From Cyclobacteriaceae bacterium (lineage in GTDB: Bacteria > Bacteroidota > Bacteroidia > Cytophagales > Cyclobacteriaceae), in contig JAGQYK010000010.1 in NCBI GenBank assembly GCA_020436125.1, forward strand, positions 41,571-76,062: a stretch of DNA of 34,492 nucleotides, given 5' to 3'. Below the pieces are notes generated by a model that worked only from the letters and a program-made list of their open reading frames with translations, made no database searches and was not told the origin of the DNA. A program made the position numbers and the translations under genes. Of this stretch, positions 9,393-16,264 are shown piece by piece (position 1 is the first letter of the stretch; each line of letters begins with the position of its first letter).

Positions 9393-9908
9393 ATGACTAG
9401 AATGGTGAAAGGAGCAATTGTGCTCATGGCAATAATTATAGCTTCTTGTAGTGGCGGAGAGGATTGCACTAAGGTCGTTCAACAATCGAAATTGGATGCA
9501 GTAAATGCCGCTCAGTTGGAGATTGATAAGAAGATCATTGATGATTATATCATAGCCAATGACATAGCCAATACCTTAGGGCCAATACAAGAGGTAAATG
9601 GTATTAAGTACGTCATCACTCAAGAAGGAAGTGGAGTGACACCTTGTTTAGAGAATAATGTAGTGGTAACCTATACAGGCAAGCTGTTGAGTGATGGTTC
9701 TACATTTGACAGAAACTTATCGGGGGTGTCTTTTCCTCTCGGCAACCTGATATTAGGATGGCAACTTACGTTTCCAACCTTTACCAAAGGCACCAGCGTC
9801 ACTATTTTTGTTCCGTCAGGTTATGCCTATGGTCCTTCAGGTTTTCCACCACGCATTCCAGGAAATGCCAATCTTATATTTGATGTTGACCTTACCAATG
9901 TACGGTAG
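9393..9908 (+). CDS. FKBP-type peptidyl-prolyl isomerase lipoprotein, small
   Basis: This 171-residue lipoprotein has an N-terminal signal with lipobox IASC (C19). A helical linker at about residues 25-60 (QLEIDKKIIDDYIIAN) is followed by one FKBP domain at about 68-171 (VVVTYTGKLLSDGSTFDRN, SGYAYGP, NLIFDVDLTNV). It begins 11 bases after the larger FKBP gene and 13 bases before rdgB, so it is surely in the same transcript. In size it resembles GldI-type gliding isomerases; that link is inference. Several aromatic residues of the classic FKBP pocket are replaced (for example around SFPLGNLILGWQLTF), so catalytic strength is uncertain. Confidence 0.85.
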   Translation: MTRMVKGAIVLMAIIIASCSGGEDCTKVVQQSKLDAVNAAQLEIDKKIIDDYIIANDIANTLGPIQEVNGIKYVITQEGSGVTPCLENNVVVTYTGKLLSDGSTFDRNLSGVSFPLGNLILGWQLTFPTFTKGTSVTIFVPSGYAYGPSGFPPRIPGNANLIFDVDLTNVR

Positions 9909-9921
9909 TTTTTGAGTTGCG

Positions 9922-10497
9922 ATGGAATTATGTTTTGCCACGAACAACCAGCATAAGCTGGACGAAGTAAGTCAGCTGCTAGGAGATTCATTTAAAGTAG
10001 TGAGCCTTGAGGCGATTGGGTGTACAGAAGAGCTTCCTGAAGAACAGGATACGCTGGAGGGCAACTCACTGCAAAAGGCAAAATATGTCAGTGATAAATT
10101 CAACATCAGCTGTTTTGCAGATGATACTGGGCTGGAAGTAGAAGCACTCGATGGAGCACCGGGTGTTTACTCTGCTCGCTATGCCGGGGAGCAACGTAGC
10201 AGTGAGGACAATATGAATCTGCTCCTTGAAAAGCTGGTGAATCAAACGAATCGCAAAGCTAGATTTAGAACAGTTATTACTTTGATCCTTGATAATCAAA
10301 CTTACCAGTTTGAAGGCATTGCCAACGGTGAGATACTAGAGAGCAAAAGAGGTGAAAAAGGTTTTGGGTATGACCCTTTGTTTTTGCCGGAAGGCATGAA
10401 TAAATCTATGGCAGAACTTACTTCAACAGAAAAGAACGCAATCAGTCATCGTGGAGAAGCTGTTAGAAAATTGGTAGCTTTTTTAAAGCAACACTAA
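9922..10497 (+). CDS. rdgB: RdgB/HAM1 family XTP/dITP diphosphatase
   Basis: This 191-residue enzyme hydrolyses non-canonical purine triphosphates (dITP, XTP) to monophosphates, preventing their use in DNA and RNA. Signature motifs are FATNNQHKLDEV near the N-terminus, FADDTGLEVEALDGAPGVYS (D67, D68), GFGYDPLF (148-154) and SHRGEA (175-180). Length is standard. Its TAA stop is directly followed by the ATG of udk with no gap, so the two are likely translated together. Confidence 0.95.
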   Translation: MELCFATNNQHKLDEVSQLLGDSFKVVSLEAIGCTEELPEEQDTLEGNSLQKAKYVSDKFNISCFADDTGLEVEALDGAPGVYSARYAGEQRSSEDNMNLLLEKLVNQTNRKARFRTVITLILDNQTYQFEGIANGEILESKRGEKGFGYDPLFLPEGMNKSMAELTSTEKNAISHRGEAVRKLVAFLKQH

Positions 10498-11124
10498 ATG
10501 CAAACTTTTACTATTGGTATTACTGGTGGAAGTGGATCTGGCAAAACACGGTTCATTCAGGATATGGCTGATCATTTCACATCAGATGAGATTTGCCTCG
10601 TTTCGATGGATCACTATTATAAACCTCTCGACCAGCAACCCCGAGATAACAATGGGATCGAAAACTTTGATTTGCCCAAGTCCATTGACTATGACGCATT
10701 GAAAGCTGATATACTGAAATTGAAACAGGGACAAATTGTAGTTAAAGAAGAGTATACATTTAATAACCCCCAAGCAAAGCCCAATCAATTGACTTTTAAG
10801 CCTGCGCCTATCCTTCTGGTAGAAGGGCTTTTTATTCAATACTTTGAAGAAATTGAAAAGGAACTTGATCTGAAAATTTTCATTGAGGCCAAGGATCACA
10901 TAAAATTAGGACGCAGAATTAGGCGAGACAAAGAGGAGCGTGGGTATGATCTGGATGATGTACTGTATAGGTATGAGCATCATACCATGCCTGTTTATGA
11001 TGAATTAATTGAGCCTCTAAAACACAAGGCAGATCTGGTGATACCTAACAACAGCGATTTCAAAGCGGCCATTGATGTACTAACAGGTTTTGTAAAGCTT
11101 AAATTAAGTGGTATTGCAAATTGA
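10498..11124 (+). CDS. udk: Uridine kinase family protein
   Basis: This 208-residue P-loop kinase phosphorylates uridine and cytidine in pyrimidine salvage. The Walker A motif GGSGSGKT is at residues 10-17. Other family markers are the SMDHYYKPLD region, NFDLPKSIDYD, PILLVEGLF and the lid RRIRRDKEERGYD. The ATG abuts the rdgB stop. The promoter proposed for the downstream small gene and secDF overlaps the last codons of this gene, so secDF can be expressed separately from the udk run. Confidence 0.93.
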   Translation: MQTFTIGITGGSGSGKTRFIQDMADHFTSDEICLVSMDHYYKPLDQQPRDNNGIENFDLPKSIDYDALKADILKLKQGQIVVKEEYTFNNPQAKPNQLTFKPAPILLVEGLFIQYFEEIEKELDLKIFIEAKDHIKLGRRIRRDKEERGYDLDDVLYRYEHHTMPVYDELIEPLKHKADLVIPNNSDFKAAIDVLTGFVKLKLSGIAN

Positions 11125-11143
11125 TGGCGATTCCATACTTTTG
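11114..11143 (+). promoter_or_regulatory. Candidate promoter for the small leader ORF and secDF
   Basis: TTG (11114-11116), a 19-base spacer, then TACTTTTG (11136-11143) match the Bacteroidota promoter consensus exactly in sequence and spacing. The element ends 8 bases before the ATG at 11152, so transcription should start only a few bases before that ATG, giving a nearly leaderless message. Confidence 0.6.
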
Positions 11144-11151
11144 TACCCCCT

Positions 11152-11481
11152 ATGCGAAATAGATCTTTTTTCAGAGTAATTATGATTGTGGTGGGCATTT
11201 TGGCCACTATAGCCATAGTGCTATCTCAGGCTCTTCCTGAGCAGGCTCCTGAAAAAGCGCAAACGGAGCAAACAGATCAGGATAAAGATGTAAAAATCCT
11301 TCCTGCTCCCTCTGATGTAGTGCCCGGAGGCATCGTTCAGGTAAACGATGCAGACAGGTCCTTGTTGGAGATTTTTGTCAACGAAGAACCTAAAATTCTT
11401 GAATTTGAGTGTGATGATCACATTCTATCAGCGTATTTGATCGTACTCTTCAGGGCTATCATTTCGCCCAATGCCCCGTAA
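11152..11481 (+). CDS. Unrecognised 109-residue membrane-anchored protein upstream of secDF; candidate leader or arrest peptide
   Basis: I do not recognise this family. It has a basic N-terminus (MRNRSFFR), one hydrophobic segment at about residues 8-26, a polar glutamine/glutamate-rich stretch (27-48), and a C-terminal part with a few hydrophobic runs ending FRAIISPNAP directly before TAA. A precise promoter element sits immediately upstream, and paired hairpins followed by secDF lie immediately downstream, with no other gene between. The distance from the membrane segment to the stop is about 83 residues, enough for the segment to have left the ribosome and entered the Sec machinery while the C-terminus is still in the exit tunnel. 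This fits a secretion-monitoring leader peptide, but a plain small inner-membrane protein is equally compatible with the sequence. Confidence 0.65.
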   Translation: MRNRSFFRVIMIVVGILATIAIVLSQALPEQAPEKAQTEQTDQDKDVKILPAPSDVVPGGIVQVNDADRSLLEIFVNEEPKILEFECDDHILSAYLIVLFRAIISPNAP

Positions 11482-11515
11482 ACCAATCTTCTGGTTGGTG
11501 GCGCTTGCCGCCATT
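11481..11515 (+). promoter_or_regulatory. Tandem hairpins between the leader ORF and secDF
   Basis: Directly after the leader-ORF stop lies AACCA/TGGTT (11481-11485 with 11492-11496), with an alternative ACCAA/TTGGT pairing (11482-11486 with 11495-11499). Next is TGGCG/CGCCA (11499-11503 with 11509-11513) with a CTTGC loop. The alternative first stem shares base 11499 with the second, so the pairings can compete. The following tail (TTTATTG) is a poor U-tract, so this is either a weak terminator or a switchable structure in the secDF leader. Confidence 0.45.
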
Positions 11516-11559
11516 TATTGATTTCTAATTAACATTTCATTTTTTAAATTTTATAAACA

Positions 11560-14500
11560 ATGCGTAACAAAGGAGTAGTAGTAGTCCTTACTATAATTAT
11601 AACTGCGTTGTGTCTTTATTACCTGTCGTTCACTTTCGTTTCAAGGAAAGTGCAGGAAGATGCAATCGCTTATGCCACCAATTCAAATGGTTCTGTGGAT
11701 TTGTCCAGAAAACAATCCTACATGGATTCGTTGTGGAGCAAGCCGGTGTACAATCTTTTTGGAGCTGAGTACACTTTCAAAGAAGTAAAAGAAAACGAGT
11801 TGAGCCTTGGTCTTGACTTGCAAGGAGGAATGCATGTAACACTGGAGATTTCTCCGGTGGATATTATAAAAGGGTTAAGTGGTAACAACCAAGATCCTGC
11901 GTTTATTTCCGCTCTTCAGAGTGCTGCTGAAATGCAAAAGTCTAGCCAGGAAAGTTACAGTACGCTTTTTTATGAAGCTTTTAAAGCAGCTAATCCTAAT
12001 CAAAACTTAGCTACATTATTTGCTTCTGCTGCCAATAAAGACCGCGTGAGCTTATCTGATGACGATAGCAAGGTGATGGCATTTATCAATGAGGAGATAG
12101 AAAGTGCAATTGATCGTTCGTTCACCATTCTTAAAACCCGTATCGACCAGTTCGGTACTTCTCAGCCCAATATTCAAAGGCTTCAGGGTACTGGAAGAAT
12201 TCAAATTGAAATTCCTGGTGCTGACAACCCAGCCAGGGTAAGAAAATTATTGCAAGGCGTAGCCCAACTTGAGTTTTGGGAAATTATAGAATACAATGAT
12301 GAGCAACTGAATCAGTCTCTATTTGCAATCAATGAGAAATTGGTGAAGGAGCAGAATGCTTCTAAGGCACTGGAGACTACAAATACTACTGCTGATCTTA
12401 AAGATGCATTGGTTGATACAGCTGATAGTACAAAGTCATTGTTAGAGGAGCAATTAAGCCAGGTACAAGACAGTGCCAGCAATCCATTGGATTCGATTAC
12501 AAATTCTAATCTTTCTCCTTTATTTGCTTTAAGTAATCCTGGTATTCCGTTTTTGTATGATGTAAAAGATACAGCAACAATTAACAGAATTCTTTCTCGT
12601 CCTGATATCAAAGCTTTGCTACCACGTAACATCTCTTACCGTTGGGATGTAAAAGCTGAACCAGAGATTACCCCTAATGTTGATGACCTTCGCTTAAATT
12701 TTGTCAACGTGTCGAGAAATGGAAAACCACTATTGACAGGCGAGGTAATTAATGATGCTAGACTTGATTATGACCAATTTGCAAGACCAGCAGTAAGCAT
12801 GACAATGAATGCGGCCGGTTCTCGTGCCTGGTCTAAGATTACGGCAGCAGCAGCAGCTAAATCACCTCCAGGAAGAATCGCTATTGTTCTTGATAACTAT
12901 GTGTATACAGCACCTACCGTTCAAGGCGAGATTCCAAATGGAAATTCACAAATCACTGGAAGTTTTGAATTGGAGGAGGCAAAAGACCTAGCAAATGTTT
13001 TGAAAGCAGGATCCTTGCCAGCGCCTACAAGAATTGTGGAGGAAGCTATCATAGGACCAACACTAGGTAAAGTGGCACAAAGCCAAGGGGTGATTTCTAT
13101 GGCTTGTGGATTGGCTATTGTTGCGTTATTTATGATTGCCTATTACTCTAAAGGTGGTTGGGTAGCCAATCTTGCTTTGTTGTTCAATATCTTTTTTATC
13201 CTTGGGATTTTGGCGCAGTTGAACGCTGCACTTACACTTCCAGGTATTGCTGGTATAGTACTTACGATGGGTATGGCAGTGGATGCCAACGTACTTATAT
13301 ATGAACGGATTAAGGAAGAGCTAAAAATGGGCAGTATGCTCAAAGAGGCGATTAAGAAAGGTTACAGCAGAGCATTCGATACGATTTTTGACTCTAACGT
13401 AACGACCATGCTTACCGCCATCTTCCTATTCGTATTTGGGCAAGGGCCACTAAAAGGTTTTGCCATTGTTTTGATGATTGGTATCGCAACTTCATTTTTC
13501 TCTGCAGTTTACATTTCGCGAGTAGTAGTGGAGTGGATGACTAGAAAAGGAGATCATGCCAAGGTTTCATTTGATTCGGTAATTGCTAAGAATATCCGTG
13601 AGCGCAAATACTATAACTTTATTGGGTATAGAAGATTAGCTTATACCATCTCGGGTGCAATCACCTTAATTGGTTTTATCCTTATTGGTATTAACGGATT
13701 GAATCTGGGTGTCGATTTCAAAGGAGGAAGATCGTATGTGGTTGCGTTTAACTCACCTGTAGTAGCTACAGATATGAAGCTTGCACTAACAGAGGGATTT
13801 GATAATAAGGGTACGGAGGTGAAAACCTACGGAAGCAGCAATGTAGTTAAGGTAACTACCTCTTATTTGGTTGAAGATGAGTCTGATGTAGCAGATACTA
13901 AAGTAAAGGATGCACTTGTAAATGGTTTAGAGAAGTTCACAGGGCTCGAATTCATTGATAACGATGCTAAGGTGGATGAGACACACTTTTCTATTCTATC
14001 ATCCTCAAAAGTAGGGGCGACTATCGCAGATGACATTAAGGACTCAGCCTTTGAAGCAGGAATTTATTCTCTGGTGGCTATTTTCTTGTTTATCCTTATT
14101 CGCTTTAAAAAATGGCAATTCAGTACTGGTGCGATTGTGGCTACCGCTCACGATGCCCTTTTTGTGGTGGCCATATTTGGTATAGCTGGTGCTTTTGGAT
14201 TCTCCTTTGAAATTGACCAAGTGTTTATTGCAGCGCTTCTATCAATCATAGGATATTCAATCAATGATACAGTGATCATCTTTGACAGGATCAGAGAGTA
14301 TACCGGACTGGGCACAACCCATGACAGGCTGAAAGTATTTAATGATGCCATCAATAGTACGCTAAGTAGAACTTTGATTACATCAGGTACCACCATGATT
14401 GTGGTGTTGGTATTGTTGTTCTTTGGTGGTGAAGTACTAAGAGGATTTTCTTTTGCTTTATTCGTTGGAATACTAGTGGGAACCTTCTCATCCATCTTCG

Positions 14501-14562
14501 TTGCAGCATCGGTTGTATATGACTTGGATAAGAAAAAATCGATAAACCCAAGTGTTGCTTAA
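11560..14562 (+). CDS. secDF: Fused protein translocase subunit SecDF
   Basis: This 1000-residue fusion of SecD and SecF uses the proton-motive force to help pull proteins across the inner membrane after SecYEG. SecD marks are the N-terminal membrane helix, GLDLQGGMHV (about 84-93), a large periplasmic P1 region, and a TMGMAVDANVLIYERI motif (about 569-584) whose aspartate lies in the proton path. SecF begins near residue 690, with GVDFKGGR (about 715) and IGYSINDTVIIFDRIRE (about 895-911). A Ser/Thr/Asp-rich stretch at about 265-330 enlarges the P1 region. Fused SecDF is normal in Bacteroidota. The leader ORF and hairpins just upstream suggest regulation. A strong terminator ends the unit. 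Confidence 0.97.
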   Translation: MRNKGVVVVLTIIITALCLYYLSFTFVSRKVQEDAIAYATNSNGSVDLSRKQSYMDSLWSKPVYNLFGAEYTFKEVKENELSLGLDLQGGMHVTLEISPVDIIKGLSGNNQDPAFISALQSAAEMQKSSQESYSTLFYEAFKAANPNQNLATLFASAANKDRVSLSDDDSKVMAFINEEIESAIDRSFTILKTRIDQFGTSQPNIQRLQGTGRIQIEIPGADNPARVRKLLQGVAQLEFWEIIEYNDEQLNQSLFAINEKLVKEQNASKALETTNTTADLKDALVDTADSTKSLLEEQLSQVQDSASNPLDSITNSNLSPLFALSNPGIPFLYDVKDTATINRILSRPDIKALLPRNISYRWDVKAEPEITPNVDDLRLNFVNVSRNGKPLLTGEVINDARLDYDQFARPAVSMTMNAAGSRAWSKITAAAAAKSPPGRIAIVLDNYVYTAPTVQGEIPNGNSQITGSFELEEAKDLANVLKAGSLPAPTRIVEEAIIGPTLGKVAQSQGVISMACGLAIVALFMIAYYSKGGWVANLALLFNIFFILGILAQLNAALTLPGIAGIVLTMGMAVDANVLIYERIKEELKMGSMLKEAIKKGYSRAFDTIFDSNVTTMLTAIFLFVFGQGPLKGFAIVLMIGIATSFFSAVYISRVVVEWMTRKGDHAKVSFDSVIAKNIRERKYYNFIGYRRLAYTISGAITLIGFILIGINGLNLGVDFKGGRSYVVAFNSPVVATDMKLALTEGFDNKGTEVKTYGSSNVVKVTTSYLVEDESDVADTKVKDALVNGLEKFTGLEFIDNDAKVDETHFSILSSSKVGATIADDIKDSAFEAGIYSLVAIFLFILIRFKKWQFSTGAIVATAHDALFVVAIFGIAGAFGFSFEIDQVFIAALLSIIGYSINDTVIIFDRIREYTGLGTTHDRLKVFNDAINSTLSRTLITSGTTMIVVLVLLFFGGEVLRGFSFALFVGILVGTFSSIFVAASVVYDLDKKKSINPSVA

Positions 14563-14582
14563 GAAGTTTAGCCATATAGATT

Positions 14583-14617
14583 AAAAAAAGCGGCCTACTT
14601 AATAGGCCGCTTTTTTT
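14583..14617. terminator. Strong bidirectional terminator between secDF and gldH
   Basis: AGCGGCCTA / TAGGCCGCT (14589-14597 with 14603-14611) form a perfect stem with loop CTTAA, flanked by seven As on the left and seven Ts on the right. It serves the convergent ends of secDF and the purD-ricT-gldH unit. Confidence 0.92.
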
Positions 14618-14632
14618 GTGCTTATCCTACTC

Positions 14633-15103
14633 TTAGTTGTTAGCGGTTTCTACTCGAATGCCAACTGAGAGAATGCCCTTCAGGGTATCTAATCGATTGA
14701 ATTGCTCAAGGGTAATAGCATACATCCCTGGCTTGTCGAAATGATAATTAGTAACAATGGGAAAGCGATGATCAAACAAATCACCAATGCTACTATTGCC
14801 AAAGGGCTCACCACTTTTTTGATCGAACAAGTAGGCAGAAAGAAGATCTTTTCTCAACTGCGAATCAGTTGAATCTGCTAAAGTATAGTTTACAAAAATT
14901 CTTGAGAATGGAAAATCCAACGAGTTGCGAACTGTATAGTAAAGGTTGTAGTTCTGGGTATGATCCTTTATCTCAAATTCGAAGTGCGGCTTATCTTGTA
15001 CTAACCAGGCTTTTTCCGAAAAGTCAACTTGTTGTTCGTAAATACGCGATTGGTCACAGGAGAATAAAACCAGCAATGACATCAAAACTAAAAATCGTCT
15101 CAT
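14633..15103 (-). CDS. gldH: Gliding motility lipoprotein GldH
   Basis: This 156-residue lipoprotein has a short signal with lipobox LFSC (C16) followed by a beta-rich domain. Recognisable family features are the YEQQVDF...W start of the mature part, NLYYTVRNSLDFPFSRIFVNY, an F-G-NSSIGDLFDHRFPI stretch and the FDKPGMYAITLEQF ending. GldH is one of the lipoproteins required for gliding and for the type IX secretion machinery in Flavobacterium-type bacteria; its exact role is unsettled. Its ATG overlaps the ricT stop (ATGA), so it should be translationally coupled to ricT, a pairing I also recall from other Bacteroidota. The presence of gldH alone does not prove that this organism glides. Confidence 0.85.
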   Translation of the reverse strand: MRRFLVLMSLLVLFSCDQSRIYEQQVDFSEKAWLVQDKPHFEFEIKDHTQNYNLYYTVRNSLDFPFSRIFVNYTLADSTDSQLRKDLLSAYLFDQKSGEPFGNSSIGDLFDHRFPIVTNYHFDKPGMYAITLEQFNRLDTLKGILSVGIRVETANN

Positions 15104-16254
15104 TCTTTCTTCTGATTTGATGGATTGTTTCTAGGTGGCCTTGGTTTTCTCTTTTTATTTTTCCTTTTTTTCTTTTTGTTCTTAGTCGTATATTTTTTGT
15201 CCATGTTCTCCAGATCACTGTTGAGTGATGAGATAGGAATTTTTTCAGCTACTGCGTTTTCTTCCAGGCTTGCAGGCTTTTTACCCTCCTTGTTCATCCG
15301 CAGGATTTCATTGACACGATCTACGTTTATTGGAAACCATGTATTTTCTCTATTGTATCCAAACCACATTATTCTTCTGAAGATGTCTGTTTTTTGAAGC
15401 ACAGCATCTCCTTGCTCTGTTTTTAACGACTCTTCTACTTTCGGAATCCCTTTCAGGGCGTCCATATAGGTTTCCAGTTCGTAGTTAAGACAACATTTTA
15501 ACCGTCCGCATTGGCCTGACAGTTTGCTCGGATTGAGAGAGAGGTTTTGATAGCGGGCAGCACTGGTGGCTACATTTTTAAACTCACTCAACCAAGTTGA
15601 ACAACACAATTCTCGTCCACACACTCCAATACCTCCAAGCCTTCCAGCTTCTTGCCTGAGACTAATTTGACGCATCTCTACCCTGATCTTGAACTCAGTT
15701 GCTAATATTTTAATTAATTCCCTAAAATCAACTCGGTCTTCAGCTGAGTAAAAGAAGATTGCTTTAGTATTGTCCGCCTGATATTCGATATCTGATAGCT
15801 TCATATTGAGCTTCATCTGACGAATGATTTCTCTGGTACGGTATAAGGTAGGGTGTTCTCTCTTCTTTACCTCTTCATATTTTTCAAGATCTTTTTGATG
15901 AGCAATTCTGTAGACCTTTTTGATTGATTTGTCATTCGGAATCTTCTTTTTTTGCATCTGCAAACGCACCAGCTCACCTTGCATGGCAACATGCCCTAAA
16001 TGATGGCCATTGGGTACTTCTACAATCACGGCATCGCCAGTGGTTAAGTCAAGACGGTCTGTATTTCTGAAGAAGTCTTTTTGACCTCCCTTGAATCGAA
16101 CCTCTACAATGTCCATTCGATCATTGGTTGGCATATCCATATTTGACAGCCAGTCAAAGACATTCATTTTGTTGCAGCCGCCTGTTTGGCATGCTCCGTT
16201 ATTATTACAGCCGCCTACTTTACCATCCTTCTCTGTTCCACATGCACAACCCAT
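15100..16254 (-). CDS. ricT: PSP1-domain protein RicT/YaaT with cysteine-rich N-terminus and basic tail
   Basis: This 384-residue protein carries the PSP1 domain (about residues 45-290) with the paired cysteine motifs GVCGRELCCSTWL and GQCGRLKCCLNYE. In Bacillus, RicT works with RicA and RicF as an iron-sulfur-bearing complex affecting RNase Y-dependent mRNA maturation; whether this is conserved in Bacteroidota is unknown. Two additions stand out: a start with five cysteines in 27 residues (C3, C5, C16, C22, C27) and a C-terminal tail of about 30 residues that is almost entirely Lys/Arg/Asn/Pro, suggestive of RNA binding. It lies 10 bases after purD and overlaps gldH by four bases. Confidence 0.88.
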   Translation of the reverse strand: MGCACGTEKDGKVGGCNNNGACQTGGCNKMNVFDWLSNMDMPTNDRMDIVEVRFKGGQKDFFRNTDRLDLTTGDAVIVEVPNGHHLGHVAMQGELVRLQMQKKKIPNDKSIKKVYRIAHQKDLEKYEEVKKREHPTLYRTREIIRQMKLNMKLSDIEYQADNTKAIFFYSAEDRVDFRELIKILATEFKIRVEMRQISLRQEAGRLGGIGVCGRELCCSTWLSEFKNVATSAARYQNLSLNPSKLSGQCGRLKCCLNYELETYMDALKGIPKVEESLKTEQGDAVLQKTDIFRRIMWFGYNRENTWFPINVDRVNEILRMNKEGKKPASLEENAVAEKIPISSLNSDLENMDKKYTTKNKKKKRKNKKRKPRPPRNNPSNQKKE

Positions 16255-16264
16255 AGTTATATTT

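Noticed and set aside
11152-11481. The small ORF before secDF as a frameshifted or truncated larger gene
   Set aside because: It has its own promoter, a complete N-terminus with membrane segment and a stop before hairpins; reading on in the other frames shows no continuing domain.
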